From PALSA-243 sp963743705 (GTDB lineage Bacteria; Acidobacteriota; Terriglobia; Bryobacterales; Bryobacteraceae), in contig CAVUQS010000020.1 of the NCBI GenBank assembly GCA_963743705.1, positions 237,879-301,878 of the forward strand: DNA of 64,000 nucleotides, given 5' to 3'. Position 1 is the first letter of the stretch; the number at the start of each line of letters is the position of its first letter. A program made the position numbers and the translations under genes. The notes under the pieces were generated by a model that saw only the letters and a list, made by a program, of their open reading frames with translations, was not told the DNA's origin and searched no databases. Positions 1 through 9,120 of the stretch are shown one piece after another.

Positions 1-792
1 GTCGCGGAAAATGACGCCCACTTCGCGCCGTGCGTCGAGTTCCAGCGTGCGTAAGCTCTGGCTTCCCACAAAGGCCAGCTTTCCGTCGCGGATGATGCTG
101 CGCGTGTGCAGGCGCATGGAGGGAAGCTTTTTCGCCGTCAAGGTTTGGCTCTTTTTCGAGACCACGCCGATAATGCGGATATCCACGCCGGCCTTCGCCC
201 GGGTTTCCAGGACGCGCATGATTTCCGGATCGCTGATCTCCGGATCGTAGATGAGCAGCTCGCGTTTTGCGCCGCGCAAGAAGCTAGCGAGTTCCTTGCG
301 CGCATTCACCGGGCTCACCAAAAACGTAGCGCTGCCGGATGTGTACGGCGTCCTCTTGGCGTCGGCTTCGAAAAGCTTCGCCGCTTCCTGCACGTGTTTG
401 CGGTTAGTCGTAATGATGCCGAAGCTGCGGCTGCGCTCAATGTCCAGAAAAGTGAAGTTGAAGGCCAAAAGGAAAAGCTGGCGGCGATCCACCAGCATCA
501 TTTTGCCGTGATAGCGAACCAGGTCATCGTCGGTACGCGATACAGTCACGCCGGCCCCCAGCAGACGCATTTCGAGCTCGCGCAGCTTTCCTTCGCCGCC
601 GCGATTGGTGTAGGCGATTAATGCATGCACGCGTACGCCGCGCGCCACCGCATTGGCGAGAGCGCGCTCAATCTCGGTGCGATCCAGGCGAAAGATCACT
701 ATTTCCACGCTCTTGCGGGCGCGGTTGATCCCTTTCACGATCGGCATGATGCCGTCTCCGGGCTGTACCAGACATGTCACGTCAGTTTGCAT
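1..792 (-). CDS. Phospholipase D-like domain protein (3' end outside window)
   Basis: The reverse strand is open from an ATG at 792 to the window edge (264 codons, no stop), so the C-terminus is missing. A complete HKD motif, HGKMMLVD (H-x-K-x4-D), lies near residue 95. A second, weaker copy near residue 230 reads HTRSIIRD, with Arg replacing Lys, and is followed by FVGSQ. Two such motifs form one active site in the phospholipase D superfamily (phosphodiesterases, cardiolipin synthases, some nucleases). There is no obvious signal peptide or membrane segment. I infer a phosphodiesterase-fold protein of unknown substrate. The gene is transcribed away from the secreted-protein gene at 842, with about 50 bp between the starts. 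Confidence 0.8.
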   Translation of the reverse strand, partial: MQTDVTCLVQPGDGIMPIVKGINRARKSVEIVIFRLDRTEIERALANAVARGVRVHALIAYTNRGGEGKLRELEMRLLGAGVTVSRTDDDLVRYHGKMMLVDRRQLFLLAFNFTFLDIERSRSFGIITTNRKHVQEAAKLFEADAKRTPYTSGSATFLVSPVNARKELASFLRGAKRELLIYDPEISDPEIMRVLETRAKAGVDIRIIGVVSKKSQTLTAKKLPSMRLHTRSIIRDGKLAFVGSQSLRTLELDARREVGVIFRD

Positions 793-841
793 GCAATTTG
801 GCATCCTTCTTGCACGCTGCATCGCGAGGTAGACAGGATTG

Positions 842-1852
842 ATGTCCAAACTCTTGATTCCCCGAGCGCCAGTCCGCGCGCTGGCGTCCGTCCTTGCTGT
901 TGCGCTGCTCCTGCCCGCCGACGATATCGTGAAGAAAAAGCCGTTACCCGGAGTAGCCGGGCCGGACATGACGGCGTTCTGGAACCAGCCGCAAGATATC
1001 GCCACGCGCGATTTGTACTATGGCATCGGCGGAAAAGCCCACGAGCCTCACGCGCCATTCACCTTCCTCAAAGAGGACATGAGCGGAAGCAATCCGAAAT
1101 TCTCCGTGCGCGATAGCGCCGGCGTCAAATGGAAGGTCAAGCTCGGCTCCGAAGCGCGCGGGGAAACCGCGGCCGCGCGTTTCGTGTGGGCGGCCGGTTA
1201 CTACGCCGACGAAGATTACGCCCTCACCGATTTCCAAGTGCAGTCGATGCCGGCGCTGCACCGCGGTCAGAAGTATGTAGGCCCTGACGGCATGATGCAC
1301 AACGTGCGTCTGAAACGCGATTCGAAGGACGACAAAAAGAGCGGCGGCATTTGGAAGTGGCGGGAAAATCCATTCGTCGATACGCGCGAATGGAATGGCC
1401 TGCGCGTCGTGATGGCTCTGCTCGATAACTGGGATCTCAAAGACGTCAACAATGCCATTCGCGAAATCGACGGCAAGCAGGTCTATCTGGTCAGCGATTT
1501 GGGAGCCAGCTTCGGCGGCATCCATTCCGGCTCTCCGAAGGGCGATGCTGAGGCTTATGCAAAGTCGAGGTTCATCACCGAAGTCTCCGGCGATACGGTT
1601 AGCTTTTCAGCTCCCGGCCGGCCTCCTTTGATCCATGCTTTTTCACCGTTTGGATTCGCTAGTCGCGTCCACATGCAAGGGCTGGGCGATCGTATTCCGG
1701 TGGCCGACGCCCGCTGGATGGCCCAGCTTCTGGGACAGCTTTCCGATGAGCAGGTTCAATCCGCGTTCCGGGCGGCGGGCTACGATCCGGATTCCGTCCA
1801 ATTGTTCGCGGCGACCATTCGCACGCGGATCGCGGAACTCAGCCGGCTGTAG
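842..1852 (+). CDS. Secreted protein of unknown function
   Basis: 336 residues from the ATG at 842, preceded by AGGATTG. A TTG one codon upstream is a less likely start. The N-terminus has basic residues and a hydrophobic stretch (ALASVLAVALLL) like a signal peptide. The body includes a segment with ALLDNWDLKDVNN followed by LVSDLGASFGG, which resembles a kinase-fold D...N / D-G arrangement seen in some uncharacterised acidobacterial proteins. I do not recognise the family and assign no activity. Its last 14 bases overlap the convergent ABC transporter gene ending at 1839. Confidence 0.7.
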   Translation: MSKLLIPRAPVRALASVLAVALLLPADDIVKKKPLPGVAGPDMTAFWNQPQDIATRDLYYGIGGKAHEPHAPFTFLKEDMSGSNPKFSVRDSAGVKWKVKLGSEARGETAAARFVWAAGYYADEDYALTDFQVQSMPALHRGQKYVGPDGMMHNVRLKRDSKDDKKSGGIWKWRENPFVDTREWNGLRVVMALLDNWDLKDVNNAIREIDGKQVYLVSDLGASFGGIHSGSPKGDAEAYAKSRFITEVSGDTVSFSAPGRPPLIHAFSPFGFASRVHMQGLGDRIPVADARWMAQLLGQLSDEQVQSAFRAAGYDPDSVQLFAATIRTRIAELSRL

Positions 1853-3653
1853 GGCTGGGTTCCCGCTCTCCGAACTGGATATCGTGCAGTTCGGCGTAGA
1901 GCCCTTTGGCCGCCATCAATTCATCGTGCGTGCCGCTTTCAACAATCGAGCCATCGCGAATAGCGAAGATCACGTCCGCGGGCTTGATAGTGGTCAGACG
2001 GTGCGCGATGACGATGGAAGTTTTGCCTTCCATCAGCCGCTTCAACGCCTCGAAGACCAGCCGCTCCGATTCCGCGTCCAGGCCGGAACTCGGTTCGTCC
2101 AGAATCAGAATCGGCGAATTGCGAATCACCGCGCGCGCGATGGCGATGCGTTGCCGTTGCCCGCCGGAAAGAGTGACGCCGCGCTCGCCCACCTTTGTGT
2201 CGTAGCCTTCGGGCATCTTGTCGATGAATTCGTTGGCATTGGCGGCTTCGGCAGCGCGCACGATCTCCTCGCGGCTTGCGTCCGGCTTGCCATAGGCGAT
2301 GTTGTGCCAGATAGTGCCCTGAAACAGCACCGTATCTTGCAGGACCAGGCTGATCTGGTCGCGTAGCGATCGCTGCTGGAACTTACGCACGTCCGCGCCG
2401 TCGATTTTGACCGCGCCGGAATTTGGATCGTAGAAACGTGGAATCAGGCTGACGATGGTCGTCTTGCCGGCGCCGGTAGGGCCGACGAACGCCGCCACCA
2501 TTCCCGGGCGGATGGAAAAGCTCATGTCTTTGACGGTGGGCTGCTTGGGGTCGTAGCCGAACGTGACATGGTCGAAGTCAATAGCGCCTTTGAAGCGCGG
2601 CGCCTTGCGCGCGCCCGGCCGGTCTTTCACTTCGCCGTCGGTTGCCAGGATCTCCTGAATGCGTTCGTAGCCAACCGCGGCTTTCGAATACGCGTCCGTC
2701 ATCTTCGAAAGATCCTGCATGGGCTTGTACATCTTGGTCAGATAGAGGACGAAGAGAACCAGCGAGCCCGGGTCGAGGCTGCCCTGCAAAGCCATTCGCG
2801 CTCCGAACCACAAGACCAGCGCGGTGCCGACCGCAAGAATAACCTCTACAATCGGCGAGAGCCGAGCCTTCATGTTGCGCGCGCGCATCGCGATCTCGAC
2901 GTTTTCCAGGCTTTCTTCCTCCAGCCGCCGTTGTTCATAGTCCTCGCGCGCGAACGCTTTGACCACACGGATGGAAGTAAAGACTTCCTGAATCACGGAA
3001 ACGATCTGGCCTTCTTTCTTACGCACCTCACGCGAGGCCTTCTTGATATTGCGCGTGTATTTATAGACCACCACCGCCAGCGGCGGGACAATCGACAACG
3101 CGATCAACGTGAATTGCCAGTTGACGTAGAACATCAAGCCGATCATGCCCGTGAGCGTCAGCATGTCGATCAATGCGTCGAGCAGATTGGAGGCGATAAA
3201 ACTCTGGATGGCGTCAATATCGGTGACCACGCGGCTGATCAGATCGCCCGTATTTTTCCGGTCGTGATACGCCAGCGAAAGGCGCTGAATATGAAAATAG
3301 AGCGTCTGGCGCAGGTCGTGGATCACCCACTGGCTCACCCTGGTGGTCAACAACTTTTCCGCGTAGGAGCATAGCGCGCCCACGAGCGCGATGACCAAAA
3401 CCGCGATCGCGGCCAACCCCACGATCGAGAGCTTATTGCCGCCCGTGTGAGCAAAGATCAGCTTGTTGAGCCAACCCTGCGTCGCGGGTTTCGATCGCAG
3501 TACGTTGTCGAGAACAATTTTGAGCGGCCAGGGATCCAGTAGGTTGGCGATACTTTCGCCAATCGCAGCCAGCGTTCCCAGAGTGAGCGCCTTGGCGTGC
3601 GGACGCAAAATCTCACGCAGTGTGATTTTTCGCCCGCTGCTGGTGTCGCCCAC
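1839..3653 (-). CDS. ABC exporter, fused permease and ATPase (MsbA/LmrA-like)
   Basis: 604 residues. The N-terminal half (about 25-320) is a six-helix type-1 exporter domain with the conserved stretch THRVSQWVIHDLR-type coupling region (here TRVSQWVIHDLRQ). The C-terminal ATPase has Walker A GPTGAGKTT, signature LSGGQRQRIAIARA, Walker B ILILDEPSSGLD and H-loop IVIAHRL. Half-transporters of this type work as homodimers that flip lipids, peptides or drugs outward; the substrate cannot be read from sequence. The start is GTG at 3653, overlapping the stop codon of the upstream ProRS-like gene (TAGTG), so the two are probably translationally coupled. Confidence 0.93.
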   Translation of the reverse strand: MGDTSSGRKITLREILRPHAKALTLGTLAAIGESIANLLDPWPLKIVLDNVLRSKPATQGWLNKLIFAHTGGNKLSIVGLAAIAVLVIALVGALCSYAEKLLTTRVSQWVIHDLRQTLYFHIQRLSLAYHDRKNTGDLISRVVTDIDAIQSFIASNLLDALIDMLTLTGMIGLMFYVNWQFTLIALSIVPPLAVVVYKYTRNIKKASREVRKKEGQIVSVIQEVFTSIRVVKAFAREDYEQRRLEEESLENVEIAMRARNMKARLSPIVEVILAVGTALVLWFGARMALQGSLDPGSLVLFVLYLTKMYKPMQDLSKMTDAYSKAAVGYERIQEILATDGEVKDRPGARKAPRFKGAIDFDHVTFGYDPKQPTVKDMSFSIRPGMVAAFVGPTGAGKTTIVSLIPRFYDPNSGAVKIDGADVRKFQQRSLRDQISLVLQDTVLFQGTIWHNIAYGKPDASREEIVRAAEAANANEFIDKMPEGYDTKVGERGVTLSGGQRQRIAIARAVIRNSPILILDEPSSGLDAESERLVFEALKRLMEGKTSIVIAHRLTTIKPADVIFAIRDGSIVESGTHDELMAAKGLYAELHDIQFGEREPSPTAG

Positions 3654-5122
3654 TAACTGAACGAGGTTGCAATTGGATTGCCAAGAACTGCCGCGGCCGC
3701 GCTTTCAATCGCACTATCGTTTGTCCTCTTGCCCTTGCGTTCCACCACTTCCACCAGTCCGCTCGCCAGTTTCTTGCCTACGGTGATCCGGTAGGGAACG
3801 CCGATCAGATCGGCATCCTTGAATTTCACCCCGGGGCGTTCGTCGCGGTCATCGAGCAGCGCATCGAGCCCGCGCTCGCGGCATTGGGTGTAAATGGTGT
3901 GCGCCGCCTCACGCTGCGCCGCGTCCCCATAGTTGGCGGGCGTCACGATCACGTCGAAAGGTGCAATGGCTTGCGGCAAAATCAAGCCATCGGCATCGTG
4001 GCTCATCAGCGCGGCTGCCGTGAGGATGCGTGCGGGCGAAATGCGGCAAGCGCTCATCACGACTGCCACTTCTTGCGCTGCGGCGTTCGTCACGTGCAGG
4101 TCGGCCATCGGCCGGCCGGGGTCGAAGCTGGCCAGTTCGATGGCCTTGCGCTCTTCGAGCGCCGCGCCGCAGCGAATGCAAGGGTCGCCCGCCACCGTTT
4201 GGCGCAGGTCGTATTCGGTAGCGCTGAAATCCTCGCCTGGGGTGACATTGCGTAGGTGATAGTCGTCGCGATTGGCGCCGGCGATCATGTTGCGGCGTCC
4301 GGAAAGCGTGCGGTCCATCAGGATCGGCATGTTCTTCACGCCCACCGGTCCGAGCGATCCGGCCCCCGCGCCGAACCATTCGAACAGCTCATCGGAACGC
4401 GCCGCGCGAAACTTCGGATCGCCAGTCGCGAGCGCAAATTTCGCTTCGCTGAGCTGGTGGTCTCCGCGCAGCATCACCAGCACCGGCGCTCCGTTAGCCA
4501 CCAGCACCAGGCTCTTCATCTGCGCGCTTTCCGCCAGGCCCGTGAATTCCGCAATCTGCGCGATGGTCTTGCGGCCCGGAGTGTGAAACGGCTCGGGAAC
4601 CAGATCGCCCGCGGCATCTTCGGCGGACGGTGAAGCGGCGGCTTCCGCCCATTGCATCGGCGCGGCGTATCCGCAGCCGGCGCATGCCGCGACGGAATCC
4701 GCGCCGTCTTCGCCGTAGACCACGAGCGACCGTTCCGTGACGGCAAATGGAATTCCACATCGCTCCAGCACGCGGCGGCAAATCTCGCCCAAAGGCGCTG
4801 CCTCCAACGAAAACCGGCGAGCCTCGGTCGCATTGTGCGACATGTACCAGAGCTGCGGCAATTGCTTGTAACTGCGCACTTCGCGTGCGACGGATTCGAA
4901 GGCATCCGCATCGGGAAACAACGTCTCCTGGCCCCCCGCTGCATTGAGCTCTTCGCGAATGACGCCCTCGATCTTGCCTAGCGATCTTTGCGCTAACGGA
5001 AGCCAGCGATCCGTCCCGCGCAGATAGCCCGCGCGCTGCAATAAACGCCGCGAAGGTGACTCATCCGCCGGGTCGGCGCGCAATGTGGGAATGAAGAGCT
5101 TGCTCCAGAGCATACGCTCCAT
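3653..5122 (-). CDS. Prolyl-tRNA synthetase-like protein lacking catalytic motifs
   Basis: 489 residues, against about 570 for bacterial-type ProRS. The N-terminal segment aligns with ProRS (LLQRAGYLRGTDRWLPLAQ, VIREELNAAGG), then roughly 35 residues including the P-T-H-E-E loop are missing before SYKQLP. The class II motif 2 block (FRDE...RPRFG...REF) is also absent. At motif 3 the usual G-I-G-V-x-R is replaced by CRISPAR. The YbaK-type editing insertion (about 190-310) is well kept: a lysine in QMKSLVL, GSLGPV, and IAGANRDDYH with the editing histidine. The C-terminal anticodon-binding domain is intact (LLDDRDERPGVKFKDADLIGVP). I infer a non-aminoacylating paralogue, possibly a trans-editing factor. 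It is upstream of and coupled to the ABC exporter gene. Confidence 0.8.
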   Translation of the reverse strand: MERMLWSKLFIPTLRADPADESPSRRLLQRAGYLRGTDRWLPLAQRSLGKIEGVIREELNAAGGQETLFPDADAFESVAREVRSYKQLPQLWYMSHNATEARRFSLEAAPLGEICRRVLERCGIPFAVTERSLVVYGEDGADSVAACAGCGYAAPMQWAEAAASPSAEDAAGDLVPEPFHTPGRKTIAQIAEFTGLAESAQMKSLVLVANGAPVLVMLRGDHQLSEAKFALATGDPKFRAARSDELFEWFGAGAGSLGPVGVKNMPILMDRTLSGRRNMIAGANRDDYHLRNVTPGEDFSATEYDLRQTVAGDPCIRCGAALEERKAIELASFDPGRPMADLHVTNAAAQEVAVVMSACRISPARILTAAALMSHDADGLILPQAIAPFDVIVTPANYGDAAQREAAHTIYTQCRERGLDALLDDRDERPGVKFKDADLIGVPYRITVGKKLASGLVEVVERKGKRTNDSAIESAAAAVLGNPIATSFS

Positions 5123-5174
5123 TATTCAACGCGTTGCGGATCGCGCACAGCAGCGCGGTAAGATGAAGGTTCCC

Positions 5175-6443
5175 ATGACAGCAGCCGAAAGAATGCGGCG
5201 GCCTTTAGCCGAAGCCGACCCCGAAGTTTTCTCCCTCATCCAGCGCGAGACAGAGCGGCAACACCGCCAGCTCGAGCTGATCGCAAGCGAGAATTTCACC
5301 TCGGAAGCCGTGCTCGAAGCCACGGGCAGCGTCTTCACCAACAAATACGCCGAAGGCTACCCCGGCAAGCGCTATTACGGCGGCTGCGACATCACGGACC
5401 TGGCCGAAAATCTGGCGCGCGACCGCGCCAAGCGCCTCTTTGGCGCTGAATACGTCAATGTGCAGCCGCATTCCGGCTCGCAGGCGAATCAGGCCGCCTA
5501 TGCCGCCGTGCTTTCGCCCGGCGACAAGATCATGGGCCTGAATCTCGCCCATGGCGGCCATTTGACGCATGGTCATCAGCTCAATTTCTCGGGCAAAACC
5601 TACCAGGTGGTCCCATACAGCGTGCGCAAGGAAGACGAGCGCATCGATTACGACGATGTCGAGCGCCTGGCGCGCGAGCACAAGCCCAAAATGATCATCG
5701 CGGGCGCGAGCGCCTATCCGCGCACCCTCGATTTCGCGCGCTTCCGCCAGATCGCCGACGCCGTAGGCGCCATTTTCCTGGTGGATATGGCGCATATTTC
5801 AGGCTTGGTCGCCGCCGGGTTGCATCCGAACCCGTGCCAATACGCCGATATCGTCACTTCCACCACGCACAAGACTCTGCGCGGCCCGCGAGCCGGCTTG
5901 ATTCTCGCCAGGGAACAGTACGGCCCCGCCATCGACAAGACCGTCTTTCCGGGCCTGCAAGGTGGCCCGCTGGTGCATGTGATCGCGGCCAAGGCGGCGT
6001 GTTTCCTCGAAGCGTTGCAACCGGAATTCGTCGAATATCAGAAGCAGGTAATCGCCAACGCCCAGGCTTTGGCAAAAAGTTTGATGGATGCCGGGTTCCG
6101 CGTGGTATCGGGCGGGACAGATACCCACCTGTTGCTGCTCGACGTGTTTTCAAAGGGCTTGCGCGGCAAAGAAGCCGAGAAAGCTCTCGATCTGGCGCGC
6201 ATCACCGTCAACAAGAACGCCATACCGTTCGATTCCAATCCGCCGTTGAACCCCAGCGGCATACGGCTTGGTTCGCCCGCCGTCACCACGCGCGGATTCC
6301 GCGAGGCGGAAATGCGCGAGACCGGCGAACTGATTGCGGAAGTGCTCACCAACATCACGAGCGAAGACGCCATCGCGGACGTGCGGCGCAGGGTGGAAGC
6401 GCTCGCCGAGCGTTTCCCGCTTTATCGGTGGAAGCTGGCGTAG
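5175..6443 (+). CDS. glyA: Serine hydroxymethyltransferase
   Basis: 422 residues from the ATG at 5175, which has GAAGG five bases upstream and gives the family's usual length. In-frame starts further upstream (5085, 5163) would run into the divergent gene at 5122 or lengthen the protein. Family hallmarks are LIASENF, NKYAEGYPGKRYYGG, VQPHSGSQAN, DMAHISGLVA and the PLP-lysine motif TTTHKTLRGPR. The enzyme is PLP-dependent and cytoplasmic: it converts serine plus tetrahydrofolate to glycine plus 5,10-methylene-tetrahydrofolate. The next gene starts at the base after this stop codon. Confidence 0.97.
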   Translation: MTAAERMRRPLAEADPEVFSLIQRETERQHRQLELIASENFTSEAVLEATGSVFTNKYAEGYPGKRYYGGCDITDLAENLARDRAKRLFGAEYVNVQPHSGSQANQAAYAAVLSPGDKIMGLNLAHGGHLTHGHQLNFSGKTYQVVPYSVRKEDERIDYDDVERLAREHKPKMIIAGASAYPRTLDFARFRQIADAVGAIFLVDMAHISGLVAAGLHPNPCQYADIVTSTTHKTLRGPRAGLILAREQYGPAIDKTVFPGLQGGPLVHVIAAKAACFLEALQPEFVEYQKQVIANAQALAKSLMDAGFRVVSGGTDTHLLLLDVFSKGLRGKEAEKALDLARITVNKNAIPFDSNPPLNPSGIRLGSPAVTTRGFREAEMRETGELIAEVLTNITSEDAIADVRRRVEALAERFPLYRWKLA

Positions 6444-7592
6444 ATGTCCGGCCATCCGCCGCTGCACATCTCCATAGACGCGCGGCGCATCCGCGATTTC
6501 GGAATCGGCACCTACATTCGAAGCCTGGTCCACGCTTTAGGGACCATCGACTCAGTAAATCGTTACACGCTGATCGGAGCCCCCGGTGACGTGCGCACCC
6601 TCGCTGGGTTGCCCGAAAATTTTCAACCCGTCGAGTATTCGCGATCCGATACATCGCCCCTCGATCACATCGCCTTTCCGATGTTGCTCCATCACATCGG
6701 CCCGGATCTGGTGCACATTCCGCTCAATCGCGTCCCGCTGCTCATGATGCGGCCCTACGTGGTGACCGTTCACGACATGGCGAATATTTTGTTCGACGAG
6801 CGTTCTGGCATGCGCATGCAATTACGGCGCTACCGCTTCCGGCGCGGCCTGGTCCGCGCGCGCCGCGTCATCGCCGTTTCGGACGCCACCCGGCGCGACG
6901 TGGAAAATATGATGGGCATTCCGCCGCAACGCATCAGCCGTGTCTATAACGCGCCCGACCCCGGCTTTTACGATCTATCGGGGCATAGCCACGAAGAGCA
7001 TCAGCGGATCCTCGAGCGCTACCAGATCCAACACCCATTTCTGCTGTATGCGGGCAATGTCCGGCGGCACAAAAATATCCCACGGCTGGTGGAAGCGTTC
7101 GCAGTTCTGCGCGGCCAACTCGGCGACCATCCCAAATATCGCGATCTTCGTCTCGTGATCATCGGGGACACCATCTCGCAGCATCCGGGCGTGCGTCAGG
7201 CCGTGATCAAGAGCCGCGTGGAACAACTGGTCCGCTTCCTGGGCTTCGTTCCCTTCGATACCCTGCGCTGCTTCTATGAATCGGCGGCCGCGTTCGTTTT
7301 CCCCTCGCGGTATGAAGGCTTCGGCTTGCCGCCCCTCGAAGCCATGGCTTGCGGCACGCCGGTAGTCACGTCGAACGTGAGCTCGCTACCGGAGGTCGTC
7401 GGCGATGCCGCGGTCTTGGTCAATCCCGAGAACGTCTTCGATATCGCACGCGGTGTTCGCGAAGCGCTGCTCAACGAGCCGCTGCGCGCGGAATTGATCC
7501 AGCGTGGACGCGCTCAAGCGGCGCGCTTCAGTTGGGAGCGCACCGCGCGCGCGGTGCTCGAGATTTACCAGGAAGCCGCCCGCGCCGGGTAA
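6444..7592 (+). CDS. Glycosyltransferase, GT4 family (GT-B fold)
   Basis: 382 residues. The N-terminal acceptor domain starts HISIDARRIRDFGIGTYIR. The C-terminal donor domain has LLYAGNVRRHKNIPRLVEAF and the GT4 signature FPSRYEGFGLPPLEAMACGTPV with its E-x7-E glutamates. Such enzymes are retaining transferases acting on nucleotide sugars at the cytoplasmic face of the membrane. The ATG directly follows the glyA stop, so the two genes are probably co-transcribed. It lies outside the main polysaccharide locus. Donor and acceptor are unknown. Confidence 0.92.
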   Translation: MSGHPPLHISIDARRIRDFGIGTYIRSLVHALGTIDSVNRYTLIGAPGDVRTLAGLPENFQPVEYSRSDTSPLDHIAFPMLLHHIGPDLVHIPLNRVPLLMMRPYVVTVHDMANILFDERSGMRMQLRRYRFRRGLVRARRVIAVSDATRRDVENMMGIPPQRISRVYNAPDPGFYDLSGHSHEEHQRILERYQIQHPFLLYAGNVRRHKNIPRLVEAFAVLRGQLGDHPKYRDLRLVIIGDTISQHPGVRQAVIKSRVEQLVRFLGFVPFDTLRCFYESAAAFVFPSRYEGFGLPPLEAMACGTPVVTSNVSSLPEVVGDAAVLVNPENVFDIARGVREALLNEPLRAELIQRGRAQAARFSWERTARAVLEIYQEAARAG

Positions 7593-7604
7593 GGCGCCGC
7601 CCGA

Positions 7605-8905
7605 TCACTGAACGATATACGTGCCCGAAGACGATCCGCCCGAACTGTACAGGCTGGAGCTCGCCGGCTTCGAGATGTTGCCGCCGCCCATGGTGAGCGT
7701 GTCCGCCACGATGGTCTGCTGCACGGCCGTATTGCCGCCCGTGTAGGTGAGAGCGACGTGAGGCATGTAGATGACTCCGGTTATCGAAAGGTTGCCGCCG
7801 CTTATGCTGGTGGCGACGGAATTGGCCTGCCAGATCGCCATTCCGTCCTGCGCACCGCCCGAAATGCCAACCAAGGTCAGGTTTCCGCCGTAGTAGTGGA
7901 AATGCCGGTGCTAGTGGGCGCAATGTAGATCAAAGCGCCGCCCGCCGCTGTGCTCGCGTTGCCACCTCCCATGTTGAAATTGCCTTGCGTGATGATATAT
8001 GTCCCGGAGAGAACCCACCCCGTTCCGCCGCTGATGCTCAGCGCGCAATAGGTTCCGGATGGAATCGTTTGGTTGATGCCGCCCGCATAAAGCGGATCGG
8101 GAGTGCAGGTTCCAGCAGGCGTCGGCGCTGTCGCACCGGCAAATGGGTCGCCGTGTACCGATTGTCCCGTTTTGGTGGAACCGCCGCCGCTATAAATGAT
8201 GTTCCCGCCGATCTTCTGTATGTTGCCCACGATGTTGAAGTTGGACCCGCCTGTGAGGGCGATGTTGCCGCCGTTCATGTAGACTGCATCGGACTTATTG
8301 GAATCGACATAGAGACCGCAGCCGGAACCGAAGTTGCCGCCGCTCTGCTGGTAGGCCTTGTCTGCCGTCTTATCCAGCACGTAGACGCAACCGCCCGCGC
8401 TCCCCGCGAAGATCGCCGCCGTTGACTGAACCGAAACTTGCGACCATGGCTGGCCAATCACGGCAGAGAATAAAGTCGGAATGCGCTCAGTCGCGGTTGC
8501 GCTCACCCAGTAAGCGGGTGTGATTCCATTGACCGGCGAAGCGGCCGTGCTCCCGGTTAGGGAGACGGATTGCCGGCCGGTGTTGATGAAACCATTTTGT
8601 TTGGCGTAGAGGCACCCGTTGCCGAGATTGCTGGTGGGCGTCGTGGGAGGATTCGCGGGGCACGTGAGGGTCGTGCACGACCAGTGCGCCGTGTCGCTTC
8701 CGCATGCCTGGTTCGTGGCCAGCGATGCGGCCATCGCTGCCGATAGCGCCGCCGAGGTGGCTGCGGTGCCCGCTGCCTCTCTGCGCCAGTAGGACCAGCC
8801 AACGTCGACCACCATACCAACGAGCCCCATCATGACGGTCATGGTCATGGCGGTGAAGAGGGCGGCTTGGCCCTTCTCACTGGATCGATCGAGTTTGCGT
8901 CGCAT
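7605..8905 (-). pseudogene. Tad-like (TadE/G-type N-terminus) secreted protein gene with one frameshift
   Basis: The first 342 codons (8905 down to about 7877) encode a Tad-like N-terminus, EKGQAALFTAMTMTVMMG with a membrane segment and VVDVGWSYWRREA, then a Gly/Asn/Ser/Thr-rich body likely to form a beta-solenoid. At about 7885-7895 the frame ends in TGA. Shifting one base restores YYGGNLTLVGISGG and runs on to a stop at 7605, matching the C-terminal part of the sister protein at 9121-10629. One missing base in the ACTACTACGG stretch explains the break. It may be a real mutation or a sequencing error. Members of this group sit in the membrane with the repetitive part outside. The ATG at 8905 has an AAGGAG unusually far upstream (about 14 nt). 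Confidence 0.75.
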
Positions 8906-9120
8906 AATACAAAAAACTACTCCTTTCGTAACTTGCGCCTAATCCGGTTCTAATAACAGTCCCGTTGGATAATTTCTCCGGTACCAAGGTGCCTAGCACT
9001 CACAGGATCAAGGAAACGTTTACTATGTGAGTCAATTCAGGTTTCGCAGAGCATTTTCAATAACCTGAACGACGCGATGTCTGCAGGGTTAACGATCGGC
9101 ATTCCACTCTTGACAGCCTT

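Noticed and set aside
2568..3374. Open frame antisense to the ABC exporter
   Set aside because: Shadow of a well-supported gene; low-complexity composition.
8906..9120. Possible promoter TTGACA at 9110-9115 between the divergent Tad-like genes
   Set aside because: No -10 at proper distance; the nearest candidate is 26 bp away.
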